From assembly GCF_000092065.1 (NCBI RefSeq), contig NC_009370.1, forward strand, positions 62,001 through 126,000: DNA of 64,000 bases. The letters are read 5' to 3'. Every line of letters begins with the position of its first letter. Position 1 is the first letter of the stretch. The DNA comes from Ostreococcus lucimarinus CCE9901. Lineage: Eukaryota > Chlorophyta > Mamiellophyceae > Mamiellales > Bathycoccaceae. Position numbers and translations under genes: made by a program. This document shows positions 16,269 through 26,241 of the stretch, in pieces. The notes below the pieces were generated by a model. It was not told the origin of the DNA. It ran no database searches and worked only from the letters and a program-made list of their open reading frames with translations.

Positions 16269-18602
16269 CTACGCCTGGCGGTCGATCATGTACGTCACGG
16301 CGGTGACGACGTCGGCGGCGCGCTTGACGACGGTCTTCTCCATCTCGCTGGCGTACGGCACGGGGGCGTCCTCCATGCACAGACGCATCACGGGGGCGTC
16401 GAGCTCGTCGAAGAGGTTTTCGCCGACGAAGGCGCTCACGGTGGCGCCGACGCCGCCGGTGCGCGTGGATTCGTCGAGGATGACGAGCTTGTGCGTGCGC
16501 TGAAGACTGGTTTGGATGGTTTTCCAATCCACGGGCTTCATGCACGTGAGCTCGATGAAGTCGGCGTCGATGCCCTTGGTGTTGAGCTCCGCGATGGCTT
16601 CCTCGGTTTCCTTGACGCCGTGGAGGTAGGTGACGATGGTGACGGCTTTGTCGTTCTTGACGGATTCGTCGCTCGCCAAGTGGTGAACGGTGGACTTGTG
16701 GAGCGGGAGGAAAGAATCTGGCGTCACCGGTCCGCGAGATTTCATCATCTTCACCGGAAGCAACAGCACGCCCGGGCCGTTGTCGCGAATCATAGACTTG
16801 GCCAAGCCGTACGCCTCTTGAGGCTTGGACGCCGAGCAAATCTTCAAGCCGGGAATGCCCATGATGTACGCGTGGAACGGTTGCGAGTGTTCGGCGCCGA
16901 GAGATTGGTTCGGGGCGGTACCACCGGCACCGATGACGGTCATGGGCATTTGAAATTGCCCTCCAGTCGTCGCGTACGTGTTCCCGGCGGACGAGAGCTC
17001 AGCCATGCCGTAAATACCAAAGTTGGCATTCATGAGCTCGACGATGGGGCGGTAGCCGTTCATGGCCTCGCCCAAAGCCTTGCCCATGAAGTGACCTTCG
17101 TCAATGATTTCATCCGCCGCGCGAAGCGTGCCGAAGGCTTGCTGCGTGTTGGCTGGAATGTTGTAAGAAGAACCCGCTTGGAGATCTTCAGCGTGCGCCA
17201 CGCACGTCGGGTCGCGCAACATTTCTTCAAGAATGGCGAGGTTGACGGCGTCACCGATGGAGATCCCGCGCGGATCCAAGCACATCGCGCGAAGAGCTTC
17301 GATGCGTGCCTTGAGCGCGGCGAGCGTCTCCGCAGGCACGATTTTCTCCGTCACAGCCTCCGCCGAGGCGAGACCTTCGACGGGTTCGCGCGCGGCGTAG
17401 TCGACTTTGCCGCTCGGATCGGGGTACTCGAGCTCGGCAGCCAAGTTGGCGGGCGGCGGCGGAGAAGCATCGGCGAACGCCAAAGCGCGCTGAACTTCTT
17501 CCTTAGCCTTGGCAGTCTGTGCCCCGAGGTCGATGCGCTTGGCGTCGGCAGACTCTTCGAAAATCTTAATCGGGTCGCACTCGGCGCGCGCCCAACGCTT
17601 TTCATCCTTGCGGTTGCGCTCGTGCTCCGGATCAGCCGGAGAGTGCCCGTTGAATCGGAAAGTGTGCACTTGCAAGATCGCCGGACCTTTCGTGCGCACG
17701 TGCTTGATCGCTGCGCGACCGACGCGCAAGACATCTTGCACGTTTTGACCATCGACGAGCACGCCCGGAACGCCGTAGTGCTTGCCTTGGTTGAAAACCT
17801 CTTGGTTCGTCGCGACATCCTTGGTGAAGGTGTTGATCGCGCGACCGTTATCGATCACCAAGAAAAGAATCGGCAAGTTCTCCTTCGCCGCCGCGTTCAA
17901 GCACTCCGCCATGCGCCCGTTTTGGGCGCCACCTTCGCCGACGAAGACGACGGTGACGCGGTCGTGCGCGTCATCGCGCCCGAGCATCTTGTCGAGAACG
18001 ATGGATCGCGCCGCACCGACCGCGTACGGCAATTGCTCCGCGACGAGCGCCCATCCACCTTGAAAGTTCGTATCCATGTCGTACACGTGCATCGACCCCC
18101 CGGTACCTCGGCACGTGCCACCGTCCTTACCGAACAACTCCGCCATGACGGCGCCGCTATCCACGCCGCACGCCAAGGCGTGGCAATGGTCGCGGTAGTA
18201 GGAGTGCTTCAAATCATCCTTACGGATCGCGTCTGCCAGGAGCGCCGGAATCGACTCTTGACCGTTGTCAAGGTGCATGAAACCGCGAATCTTACCCGCC
18301 ATGTACGCTTGGTTGCACTCGTTTTCAAAGTCCCGGCACAACTGCATCGTGTAATACGCCTTATTCAAATCCTCATCACTCAAGTCCTCGCATCGCTTCA
18401 ACTCCTCGTCCGTCGCCCCAAACTCTTCCTTCAACACTTGCTTCGCCTTATCCCACGGCGTCTCGATGCGAAACCGCTCCAAATTCGCCGGCGGTCCCTT
18501 CGTCTTCGTCGCTCCCGCGCGCGCCGCCGTCCCTCGTCTCGCCGTCTTCGCGCCTCGCGCGACGTGCGCGCTCGTCGCGGTCGCCCGCATCACTCCTTGC
18601 AT
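16269..18602 (-). CDS. Fused alpha-beta E1 of a pyruvate-dehydrogenase-type complex
   Basis: One 777-residue chain contains both E1 halves. After an Ala/Thr/Arg-rich organelle leader (about 30 residues), the alpha part has MHLDNGQESIPALLADAI, YYRDHCHALACGV, GTGGSMHVYD and the thiamine-diphosphate segment GEGGAQNGRMAECLN...IDNGRAIN. The beta part starts near residue 430, with GDAVNLAILEEMLRD, HAEDLQAGSSYNIP, YATTGGQFQMPM, GAEHSQPFHAY (family His) and ILDESTRTGGVG. E1 decarboxylates pyruvate or a related 2-oxo acid and passes the acyl group to E2. Plants and algae usually encode alpha and beta separately. The TPP motif is GEG/IDN rather than GDG/xNN. Substrate (pyruvate, branched-chain 2-oxo acid or acetoin) cannot be fixed; the beta half reads most like PDH. 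Confidence 0.88.
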   Translation of the reverse strand: MQGVMRATATSAHVARGAKTARRGTAARAGATKTKGPPANLERFRIETPWDKAKQVLKEEFGATDEELKRCEDLSDEDLNKAYYTMQLCRDFENECNQAYMAGKIRGFMHLDNGQESIPALLADAIRKDDLKHSYYRDHCHALACGVDSGAVMAELFGKDGGTCRGTGGSMHVYDMDTNFQGGWALVAEQLPYAVGAARSIVLDKMLGRDDAHDRVTVVFVGEGGAQNGRMAECLNAAAKENLPILFLVIDNGRAINTFTKDVATNQEVFNQGKHYGVPGVLVDGQNVQDVLRVGRAAIKHVRTKGPAILQVHTFRFNGHSPADPEHERNRKDEKRWARAECDPIKIFEESADAKRIDLGAQTAKAKEEVQRALAFADASPPPPANLAAELEYPDPSGKVDYAAREPVEGLASAEAVTEKIVPAETLAALKARIEALRAMCLDPRGISIGDAVNLAILEEMLRDPTCVAHAEDLQAGSSYNIPANTQQAFGTLRAADEIIDEGHFMGKALGEAMNGYRPIVELMNANFGIYGMAELSSAGNTYATTGGQFQMPMTVIGAGGTAPNQSLGAEHSQPFHAYIMGIPGLKICSASKPQEAYGLAKSMIRDNGPGVLLLPVKMMKSRGPVTPDSFLPLHKSTVHHLASDESVKNDKAVTIVTYLHGVKETEEAIAELNTKGIDADFIELTCMKPVDWKTIQTSLQRTHKLVILDESTRTGGVGATVSAFVGENLFDELDAPVMRLCMEDAPVPYASEMEKTVVKRAADVVTAVTYMIDRQA

Positions 18603-18999
18603 CGTTTGAGGTTTCCTTCGAGTTCTCGCGCGCTCGTTTCCTGCGTTCGCGCGTCGATCGCTCGTCAGTCGACGGATAACGCGCGCAAGATTGTCCCCGC
18701 CGCGATCGAGATTCGCGTCGCGCGCGCGCGCCGCGCGCGTCGCGGCGCCGCGCCGACCGCGGCGTCGGCGCGAGCGCTCGATTCGCGCGCGTTCGCGTCG
18801 ACCGTTCGCGTCGAGAGTCGCGCGTCGCGCGCACCGAGACGACGAGAAGTGCCGCGCGCGCCGCGGAATGCGAGGTTTCCGCGAGTCAAAGTCCCCGTCG
18901 CTGAGTCCTGACTCGTCGATTGGACGGACGGGATAAAAAGCGGCTCGAAAAGCGCTCGCGGGACGCGCGACGACGCCCGCGCGACGGACAACACGATTT
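18603..18999. other. Spacer upstream of the E1 fusion gene
   Basis: This 397-bp, very GC-rich stretch lies between the E1 fusion start (18602) and the stop of the next minus-strand gene (19000). I see no gene. A CCAAT core on the minus strand (18915-18919) and a GATAAAAAG motif (18931-18939) are the only recognisable elements. Confidence 0.5.
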
Positions 19000-19837
19000 C
19001 TACACGATGGCTAATGAATTAGAGTGCACGAAACGCACGGCGTAAAAGATCCACGCCAACGGACCGACGATCCACACGAGGTTGGCGGCGAAGACGACGA
19101 CTTTGCTCGTCGCGGACGCGCCGACGTCGTAGCGATTGTAGCAATAGTTGCAATAGTACATCACGGTGCCGTAAAACATTTGATAATTCATCACGATGGC
19201 GACGATGCCGACCGAGCGCGGGGTGAAAGACGCGATCATGGGGACCTCGGGCCAGGACGTGACGGCGATGGAGAGCGCGACGGTGGGGACGAGCATGGTG
19301 AAGCCGTTGCCGACGTCTATCCAAAAGCTCCACGACGTGTGCTGGACGTACGACGGATCGAGACTGGCGTACTGCGCGAACACGATCGACCAGTGCTTCA
19401 GCGACAGCGCTTGCGCGAGCGTAATATCTTCAAATAAACATAACGGTCTCGGGAGCACCTGCGCGCGCGTTCGTCATCGCGCGTCGTCAGTCCGTTCGTC
19501 GTCATTCGTCCCGTTCAAACGTCGCCGTCCCGCGCGCGTCCTCCGCGTCTGCGCGTCCGTTCGCCTCGCCATCGCGCACCCTGTTCCCGAACTTTTTCAG
19601 GTACCCGCGGTGTAGCTTTTGCACGTTCGCGCGGTGCGTCCAGAGCGCGATCTCCCACACGCATATCAGCGCGTTCACGGCGTTGAACAGTAACAACAGC
19701 GCCAGCTTCGGGTTCGCCTCGCGCGCGAGCGCCTCGACGACGCTCGCGCTCGGCGGCGCGCGCGATCGCGCGTCGGCGCACACGAACGGGAGCCAGAGCG
19801 TCGCGACGAAGCCGCAGACGTAGACCGCGGCGAGCAT
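19000..19837 (-). CDS. Multi-pass membrane protein, unknown, two exons
   Basis: Exon 1 is 19837-19580 (86 codons) and exon 2 is 19458-19000, joined in phase 0, giving 238 residues. About six hydrophobic segments are seen: MLAAVYVCGFVATLWLPFV; LALLLLFNAVNALICVWEIA; FTMLVPTVALSIAV; VGIVAIVMNYQMFYGTVMYY; and VVVFAANLVWIVGPLAWIFY, plus a weaker one. Conserved-looking stretches are ALSLKHWSIVFAQYASLDPS and HTSWSFWIDVGNGF. No family name can be assigned. Shared features with EXPERA-type proteins are superficial. The 237-bp spacer to the BELL gene serves as a divergent promoter. Confidence 0.7.
19459..19579 (-). other. Spliceosomal intron of the membrane-protein gene
   Basis: This 121-nt intron starts GTGCGC, has ACTGACG about 27 nt before the end, and ends CAG. 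It is phase 0. Confidence 0.85.
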
Positions 19838-20074
19838 CGCGCGCGGACGCGAACCGTCGCGCGCGCGAGAGTGCGGACGGACGCTCGAGTCGAGCCGACG
19901 CGCGGCGACGGGACAGCGCGACGCGGCCGCGGACGGGACGTCCGACGGAGGCGCGCGACGCGCGAACGCGCGGTGAGAATATTTTAGCGACTCGACTCGG
20001 ACGGGACGACGCGCTCGGCGCGCGCGACGCGACGGACGCGGGCGACGAGGCGCTCGGGAAGACGAGCGGACACA

Positions 20075-21163
20075 ATGGCGTTTTCGCCGACGGCGCGCGC
20101 GACGCCGGATGGGTTGGACCTGGTGCTGTTCGACGTCGACGACGACGACGGTGGGTTTGATTTTAGCGACCACGGCGAGACGGGGACGGACGACGTGCCG
20201 TTCGACGCCGACGCGTGGGACGACGTGCTGAATGCGTTCGACGCGTATCGCGAAGACGCGAGCGCGTTCGACGTCGACGCGTTCGGATGCGCGGCTTGGC
20301 CGGACTTGGACGGTGAAGCGAAGGACGACGATGATTTCGATGGTTACGATGCGTCGCGGCGAAACGCGGCCAAGGCGGTGCGCGAACACGTCGCGAGCGC
20401 GCTGAGAGACGCGCTGAGCGCCTGCGAGAGCGAATTGAGCTGGGCGAGCGACGAGGGCGAATGGGAGACGAAGAGACGCGAAGCGGAGGATGCGGCAAAG
20501 GCGATCAAGTACGTGCGATCGCGCGTGTACGCGCGATTGCGTGCGCTGGGAGCGTCGACCGACACCGCGACGACGAATCGTTTGAAGATGTTGCGCGACA
20601 TGTTCGTCGCAGAGCTTCGAACGTTCGCCGCGCGCGCCGACGCGCTCGAGCGCCGCGCGGCGGAGACGCTCGTCTCGAAGAACTTATGCTTGAATCTGCC
20701 CGATCCGAAGTTGATGTTGAAGAAGAAGTTCAATACCACACTCACGAGTGTGCTTGATTCGTTCGACGCGGCCTTCGAACACGTCGTGGCCAAGGCCAAG
20801 ACGCCCTCGACCAAGGCGCGCGCCGCCGCATCTCGACAATCTGAACAAAATTCGGGTAACTCAAACGCCGTGGAGCAGCAAACCGCACAGGGAAGACACG
20901 AGACGCACGCGAAGAAGATCTTGTCCGCGTGGCTCTGGGATCATTTCTACCCGACGGACGAGCGCTTGAAACCGATTCCGACGCGCGCGGAAAAAGAAGA
21001 TCTCGCGCGCCAGACGGGATTGACGACGACGCAAGTGGGCGACTGGTTCGTCAACGCTCGCGCACGTTTATGGAAACCTTACATCGAAGGCTTAATTCGC
21101 GGCGTGTATAACGACGCCACGGTGAAGAAAGCGCTCGACTTGCAAGCCGAGGCGGCGGCGTAA
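20075..21163 (+). CDS. TALE homeodomain transcription factor, BELL class
   Basis: The 362-residue protein has an acidic N-terminus, a helical middle (residues about 85-240) and a TALE homeodomain at about residues 275-340. Diagnostic stretches are HAKKILSAWLWDHFYPTDE, with the three-residue loop insertion, and QTGLTTTQVGDWFVNARARL followed by WKPYIEGL. Valine in WFVNARARLWKP and the WKP tail point to the BELL rather than the KNOX class; no ELK motif is seen. In green algae, BELL and KNOX partners heterodimerise to start the diploid programme after gamete fusion. The middle helices may be the partner-binding region. Start at ATG 20075, just after CACA. Confidence 0.92.
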   Translation: MAFSPTARATPDGLDLVLFDVDDDDGGFDFSDHGETGTDDVPFDADAWDDVLNAFDAYREDASAFDVDAFGCAAWPDLDGEAKDDDDFDGYDASRRNAAKAVREHVASALRDALSACESELSWASDEGEWETKRREAEDAAKAIKYVRSRVYARLRALGASTDTATTNRLKMLRDMFVAELRTFAARADALERRAAETLVSKNLCLNLPDPKLMLKKKFNTTLTSVLDSFDAAFEHVVAKAKTPSTKARAAASRQSEQNSGNSNAVEQQTAQGRHETHAKKILSAWLWDHFYPTDERLKPIPTRAEKEDLARQTGLTTTQVGDWFVNARARLWKPYIEGLIRGVYNDATVKKALDLQAEAAA

Positions 21164-21275
21164 AGCGTTCGCGTCGACGGCGAAGAGTCGCTCAAATATA
21201 ATCACAAAATAATCAACCGCACCGCGCGCGCGGTTCCTCTAGTCGGCGCGCATCGAGTCATGCGGGCCGTCGTAT

Positions 21276-21848
21276 TTAAATGACGAGCGCTTCGTCCGTG
21301 GCGTCTTGCATCTGCGCGTCCCGTTCGGCTTGATACTCCAAGAACTCTTCGCTCGGCTTTGGGTGCTTTTGTCCCTCCTCGCTGTCGTAAAAGTCCTTCA
21401 CCTTGGGAATGTGTTCGGGAACGATCACCTGCCCGACGTAATTCGGATCCGCGCCGTGCTGCTTCAACTTTTCCATCATCTCTTCGTCTTGAATGTTCTC
21501 CGCCCACTGATACGCGGTATCCCCGGCGTTATTGCTCGCGTTCACCTTGGCGCCGAGCTCGACCAACGCGTCCACGCCCTCGCACCACCCCTCGTACGCC
21601 GCGCACATGATCGGCGTCGATCCCGCGCCGTCCACCTCATTCACGTCGACCCCTTCCGCGATCAATCGTCTCACCAGCGTCTCATCGCGATTGAACACCG
21701 CTCGATGAATCTTCATCTCTCCCACCGTGCCTCGCCCTCGCATCGACCCACCGCCGTCCGCCTTCACGCCCACGCACCCGTACCGCTCCGGAAACGGTCC
21801 CTTGACCCGCTTGTACCACGGGTCGATCTCCGTCTCGTTCCCGCTCAT
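21276..21848 (-). CDS. Ankyrin-repeat protein
   Basis: The 190-residue protein has three ankyrin-like repeats at about residues 46-140: MKIHRAVFNRDETLVRRLIA, then GSTPIMCAAYEGWCEGVDAL, then GDTAYQWAENIQDEEMMEKL. Typical turns are EGVDVNEVDG and LGAKVNASNN. The C-terminus is acidic and Gln/Glu-rich, with a short P-rich segment. Ankyrin repeats bind other proteins; the partner is unknown. The N-terminus WYKRVKGPFPERYGCVG looks conserved but is unassigned. It shares a 263-bp divergent promoter with the transporter gene. Confidence 0.85.
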   Translation of the reverse strand: MSGNETEIDPWYKRVKGPFPERYGCVGVKADGGGSMRGRGTVGEMKIHRAVFNRDETLVRRLIAEGVDVNEVDGAGSTPIMCAAYEGWCEGVDALVELGAKVNASNNAGDTAYQWAENIQDEEMMEKLKQHGADPNYVGQVIVPEHIPKVKDFYDSEEGQKHPKPSEEFLEYQAERDAQMQDATDEALVI

Positions 21849-22111
21849 CCCGCGTCGCGTCCCGCGTCGTCGCGCGTCGTCGTGTGCCGACGCGCGCGCG
21901 CACCGCTCGAGCGTTACGCTCGAAAACGCCTCGAAAACGCCTCGGCGTCCGCCGGCGCCGCGGTCGCCGCGCGCGATCGCGCGTTCGCGCGCGCGCGTCG
22001 CGCGACGCCTCGCGCGCGTCGTCCGCGCCGTCCCGCCGCGCGAGCGCGCGTCGAGCGCGCGCCGCGCGCGCGCGAACCGACACTCTGCGAATCAGCGATC
22101 GTTCGCGCGCC

Positions 22112-23407
22112 ATGGGCGTCGCCGCGAGCGCGCGCGCGTCGCGTCCGAGCGACTTCGTCGACGCCGACGACGACGACGCGTGGCGTCGCGCCGACGCGGG
22201 CGCGCGCGCGCGACGAGGGCGCCGCGAGACGAGCGCGGGGTCGTTCAGCGCGATCCCATCGGTGAGCTCGTTCGGCGGCGGATTGATGAACTACGAGCGG
22301 CAGGGCGCGCGCGTCACGCGACGGTCGCCGTCGAACGAGGGCGGTGACGTCGAGCAGGGACTGGCGGACTGGGGGCGGGACGACGCGTCGATCTCGCCCG
22401 GCGCGACGAAGCGCGCGAGCGGGGCGACGCCGGCGCGGGTGTGGGGACGCGAATTGCGCCTGAGCGAGGGCGCGCTGCTGGCGACGCTGAGCGCGGGGGC
22501 GCTGTTCGCGTACGTCGCGTTCACGATGACGCAGGAGGGGGTGTTCAGGAGGGCGACGAAGGAGTTTAAATACGGCGGCGCGGTGTCGCTGTGCACGTGC
22601 CTGGTGTACTGCGCGCTGGCGCAGTGCGAACGCGTCAGTAACGGCGATCACGGCGCGCGAAGGGGGAATTTGAAAGATTACGCGATGTTGAGCGTGATGA
22701 CGAGCGGATCGATGTATCTCACGAACGCGGCGTTGAGTTACATCAACTACACGACGAGAATAGTCGCCAAGTGTTCAAAGGTGATACCGGTGATGATCGT
22801 GGGGACGTTTATGCACGGTAGACGGTATGGATCGGAGGATTACGCCATGTGCGTGTTACTCGTGATTGGGATCACGATGTTCACCATGGGTGATGTGGAT
22901 TCGTTTCCGAATTTTAATTATCGCGGGGTGACGTACATCACCATCGCGCTGTTCACGGAGAGCACGGCGGGGAATTTTGAGGAACGACGCTTCTTCAACA
23001 TTCCTCAACCAATCTCGCACTGCGAGGTGGTGTTTTACGTCAACGCTATCGGAAGCGCGTGGATCGCGCTCGGTTTGTTCGCCTCGGGCGAGCTCTTCAC
23101 CGCCGTCGCGCACTTGCTCGGCGAACCCGACGTGCTCGCGGCGATTTGCGTCGCCGCCGCCTTCGGATACATCTCCGTCACGTGCATCTTGCTCTGTCTC
23201 CGTCACTACGGCGCCACGAACACCGAGGTGATCAAAGCCGTGCGTAAGATGCTATCTTTGGCGTTATCACTCGTGGTGTACCCGAAACCGATGGGGTGGA
23301 AGTACGTCGTCGGCACCGGCGCCACCGCGACGGCTCTGTTCGGCCTGTACAAAATCAAAATGCGACGCCTTCGTCTCGCCGGCGGCTCCATGGAGGCCGC
23401 CAAATAG
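22112..23407 (+). CDS. Nucleotide-sugar or PAPS transporter, SLC35B-like
   Basis: From the ATG at 22112 the protein has 431 residues. The first about 130 are cytosolic, Arg/Asp/Ser-rich and low in complexity. About ten membrane spans follow. NAALSYINYTTRIVAKCSKV with IPVMIVGTFMHGRRY is the UAA-family signature of SLC35B carriers, which swap nucleotide sugars or PAPS for the nucleotide monophosphate across Golgi/ER membranes. NFEERRFFN matches the loop where relatives have QEK. The tail is basic (KIKMRRLRLAGG). PAPS, UDP-galactose and UDP-glucose are all plausible cargo. Confidence 0.85.
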   Translation: MGVAASARASRPSDFVDADDDDAWRRADAGARARRGRRETSAGSFSAIPSVSSFGGGLMNYERQGARVTRRSPSNEGGDVEQGLADWGRDDASISPGATKRASGATPARVWGRELRLSEGALLATLSAGALFAYVAFTMTQEGVFRRATKEFKYGGAVSLCTCLVYCALAQCERVSNGDHGARRGNLKDYAMLSVMTSGSMYLTNAALSYINYTTRIVAKCSKVIPVMIVGTFMHGRRYGSEDYAMCVLLVIGITMFTMGDVDSFPNFNYRGVTYITIALFTESTAGNFEERRFFNIPQPISHCEVVFYVNAIGSAWIALGLFASGELFTAVAHLLGEPDVLAAICVAAAFGYISVTCILLCLRHYGATNTEVIKAVRKMLSLALSLVVYPKPMGWKYVVGTGATATALFGLYKIKMRRLRLAGGSMEAAK

Positions 23408-23583
23408 TTCCATTTCTCTGTAGTTCTATTCTTTTCGACCTCGTTCGTCCCGACGGCGCGCGTCATCGATCGACCGAGCGACGTCCTTCGCGTCCCGGAC
23501 CAACCGTCTCGCCGCGTCCCGCGTCCCCGACCTCACTCGTCGTCGCGGCGTCGCCGCGCGCGCACCGCCGCGCGCCGCGCGCC

Positions 23584-24252
23584 ATGGGTCCCGCGCGCGT
23601 GCACCGCGTGTTCCGCGACGCGCGGCAGACGAATCAGCGCGACGCGGCGGAGTTGATTTCGATTCAACCGCTCGACTACGAGCAGTGGCTCGCCGCGTGG
23701 AGCGGAAACGAGGGCGAGGATCCGTTTTCGAGCGGTGCCGCGACGGCGGCGACGGCGGAAGAGCTCGCGCGCGTCGTGGTGCGCGCGCGCGAGGGCGGGG
23801 AGAGCGCGGACGCGTGCGCGATATGCTTGACGGCGATGCGGGACGGCGACGAGGAGTCGCGCATGCCTTGCGGACACGGATTTCATCCGCGGTGCGTCGA
23901 GAAATGGCTCGCGCGGTCGAAGTGCTGCCCGCAGTGTCGACGGTCGTTGGCGGACGCGGAGAGCGCGCGCGGTGAGGCGAGGGCGAGTGGGAGGGACATA
24001 CCCGAGGACGCGGCGCCGACGCCGGCGAATATACCGTGGTCGGCGACGAGCGATCGAGAGTCGAACGAAACGACGGAAATCGAGCGGCGGGAGCGGTATG
24101 CATCGACGCTACCTGTGCTTCATGAGCTGAGGAGGGAGTTTGAGTTAGTGTTGAGGCGAAACGTCGTAGATAGTGAGGTTCCAGAGCGCGGGGCGTCGCG
24201 CGTCAAGGAGGCGCTGCGAGGGCTGCTGACGAACGAGACGCCGCAGCCGTGA
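23584..24252 (+). CDS. RING-H2 finger protein, probable E3 ubiquitin ligase
   Basis: The 222-residue protein has a RING-H2 domain near residues 78-120: CAICLTAMRDGDEE, MPCGHGFHPRCVEKWL and CCPQCRR. It gives the eight ligands in C3H2C3 order with the Trp that contacts E2. The N-terminus (LISIQPLDYEQWLAAW) is short and acidic; the C-terminus is helical with Arg/Glu pairs. There is no membrane span. Start at ATG 23584, in the context GCCATGG. Confidence 0.88.
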   Translation: MGPARVHRVFRDARQTNQRDAAELISIQPLDYEQWLAAWSGNEGEDPFSSGAATAATAEELARVVVRAREGGESADACAICLTAMRDGDEESRMPCGHGFHPRCVEKWLARSKCCPQCRRSLADAESARGEARASGRDIPEDAAPTPANIPWSATSDRESNETTEIERRERYASTLPVLHELRREFELVLRRNVVDSEVPERGASRVKEALRGLLTNETPQP

Positions 24253-24312
24253 GGGCGTGTGAACTGCGCTGTATATCAATGTAAATTAAGTTTGAGGAGT
24301 GTTATGTACAAT

Positions 24313-26241
24313 CTATCGACGGCTTCGTCGCGTCGTCGGTGCTTTGTGTGTGCCCTCGACTTCGACGGGCGCAGGCGTCGTCGCTTCCACGAGCGCGTCG
24401 AGGTCCACGTCGTCGATATCCATCTTGTCGACGGCTTCTTGCGCGTTGGCGGCATCCGACGGCGGCGCTTCGAGCAAAGCTGCCAAAAATATATCCTCGT
24501 CCGCGCTCGACTTCTTAATGTCTAACGAACCCCAGCCGAGGAACGAGAAGACTTCGGTGCACGAGCACGCGTCGGCGCGAGTCTTGCGTTTCTTCCGCGT
24601 GGGCGACATCGCACCGTCTAAATCCTGTAAGACTTCATTCAAACGGAACGATCGCGCACCACCTTGACTGGTGAAAATTTTGCTTTGTGAGCTGTGAGAA
24701 TCTTGACTCGTCGCGGGCGAATGCGCCTCTTGAAGGTCGTGAACGATTTCTTTCGCCGCTTCATGAAAATCCTCGGGCATGGATTTGTCATTCAGAGAAT
24801 TTTGTTTCGGCGTCGTTGCGAACCGCGGGGTCTCCTCGAACTCCATCGCCGTCCCTTCTTGAACTTTGTCCAACTCTTCGAGCTGTTCGACGTCCACCAT
24901 CGCCGGTTTAGCGTCTAAAGCCGTGCGCCGCGACATGACGACTTTGTGACGAACCTGGAACTCGGCGCCGAGGCGTCCGGCGATGCGGAAACTTTGCTCG
25001 GCGGTGTCCCACTCTTGGCGCGAGCACGCGACTTCGGCGATGCGCAGAAATCCCGCGGCAAATTCTCGAAGTTTCGAATCTCGCATGAGCTTGCGAACGT
25101 TCTTCCAAGCCTTAGTGCTCTGATCGTTACGAAGTTGACAAAGCACTCGGTTCGTCGCGAGGATGGGCTCGAGCGCGTCGAGCGCGTCCGAGACTTCGTC
25201 TTCGGCCGAGTTCGCGATGACGTTCAGGCCGCACGAATACAGCTCCGATGCACCGCCGAAATGACCGACCCAAGAGAACACGTTCCCGATGGTCAAGCAC
25301 ACGCACGATCGATCGTACGCGCTCAAATTGTCAAATCCGGCGAGGAGAAAGGCGTTGTCGAGCCAAGTAACCTTGGACTGGTCGACCTGCTTCTCATCAG
25401 CGCCCGCATCAGCCTCGGGCGAGGTGCTGGCTTTTTGTGATTCCATGTTTTTCATCACGAAAATGGTCTTCGCGCGCTCGAGGAATAATATGCGATCGCG
25501 GTACATGCGCTCGTCGTCGCGCCCGGCGAAAAGCACGCCCGAGCCGTACAGCATCGACTGACGCGCTCGCACCCAATCCTCCTCTTCTATGCACTTCGAC
25601 GCGCTCGGTCGAGCGGTGACCGCGGTCAACTCATCCGCCGAGTCCCCTTCGAAATCTTCGCTTCGAATCGAACCGTTCATTTGCTTCCCCTTGAGCGTCT
25701 CCGCCGTCTTCGCGTACTCCTCCGCCAAATCGCCCGCCGCTTCCGTCTCCTTCAAGACGATTCCCATGCGTTCGTGCATCTTCGCCCCATCCGGCGCGCA
25801 ATCCAACGCCGCTTCCGCATCTCTCAACGCCTCGCACCACCGTCCCGATCGAAGCCGCGCCACCGCCCGTCCACTCAGCGCCGTCCCCGCGCACGCTCGA
25901 TACGCCACCACCGCGCACTCCCCTCGCTTCGCCGTCGTCCCTCCCTCCAGCATCCCGCACGCGTTCGCCACCAGCGCCGACACCTCCGCGCGCCCGTTCA
26001 TCCACGCTTTCACGCATTTCTTCAGGCACTCGTCGTACGCCGTCACCGCGCGATCGTGGTCCCCCTCGCCCAGCGCGCGCTCGCCCCTCGCCAGCGCGTC
26101 CAGCGCGTCCAGCAGCGTCCCCTCCCGCGCGCTCGCGCTCGCCGTCGCCCCGCTCCCGTCGCGCTCGATCCTGGCCGCCAGTTCCACCAGATCGACGTTC
26201 AGCGCGCGCGCGCGCTCGAGCGCGCGCTCCAGCGCCGACAT
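24313..26241 (-). CDS. TPR-like helical-repeat protein with C-terminal NLS
   Basis: The 642-residue protein is not recognised by name. The N-terminal half has TPR-like helix pairs: GDHDRAVTAYDECLKKCVKA, then AVARLRSGRWCEALRDAEAA. Further helical repeats reach about residue 420, for example AFLLAGFDNLSAYDRSCVCL and VACSRQEWDTAEQSFRIAGR. The rest is low-complexity Ser/Glu/Asp sequence with a basic RKKRKTR signal and an acidic end DKMDIDDVDLDAL. A scaffold working in the nucleus is inferred. A divergent promoter of 313 bp separates it from the next plus-strand gene. Confidence 0.7.
   Translation of the reverse strand: MSALERALERARALNVDLVELAARIERDGSGATASASAREGTLLDALDALARGERALGEGDHDRAVTAYDECLKKCVKAWMNGRAEVSALVANACGMLEGGTTAKRGECAVVAYRACAGTALSGRAVARLRSGRWCEALRDAEAALDCAPDGAKMHERMGIVLKETEAAGDLAEEYAKTAETLKGKQMNGSIRSEDFEGDSADELTAVTARPSASKCIEEEDWVRARQSMLYGSGVLFAGRDDERMYRDRILFLERAKTIFVMKNMESQKASTSPEADAGADEKQVDQSKVTWLDNAFLLAGFDNLSAYDRSCVCLTIGNVFSWVGHFGGASELYSCGLNVIANSAEDEVSDALDALEPILATNRVLCQLRNDQSTKAWKNVRKLMRDSKLREFAAGFLRIAEVACSRQEWDTAEQSFRIAGRLGAEFQVRHKVVMSRRTALDAKPAMVDVEQLEELDKVQEGTAMEFEETPRFATTPKQNSLNDKSMPEDFHEAAKEIVHDLQEAHSPATSQDSHSSQSKIFTSQGGARSFRLNEVLQDLDGAMSPTRKKRKTRADACSCTEVFSFLGWGSLDIKKSSADEDIFLAALLEAPPSDAANAQEAVDKMDIDDVDLDALVEATTPAPVEVEGTHKAPTTRRSRR

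Noticed and set aside
16248-18911. 887-codon open frame on the plus strand across the E1 fusion gene
   Set aside because: It is antisense to a gene with clear TPP and E1 motifs; GC-rich third codon positions suppress stops in the opposite frame. No domain is readable in it.
19502-20389. 295-codon minus-strand frame covering the BELL promoter and start
   Set aside because: Only its last third (from ATG 19837 to the donor at 19579) belongs to a gene; the rest is antisense to the homeobox gene.
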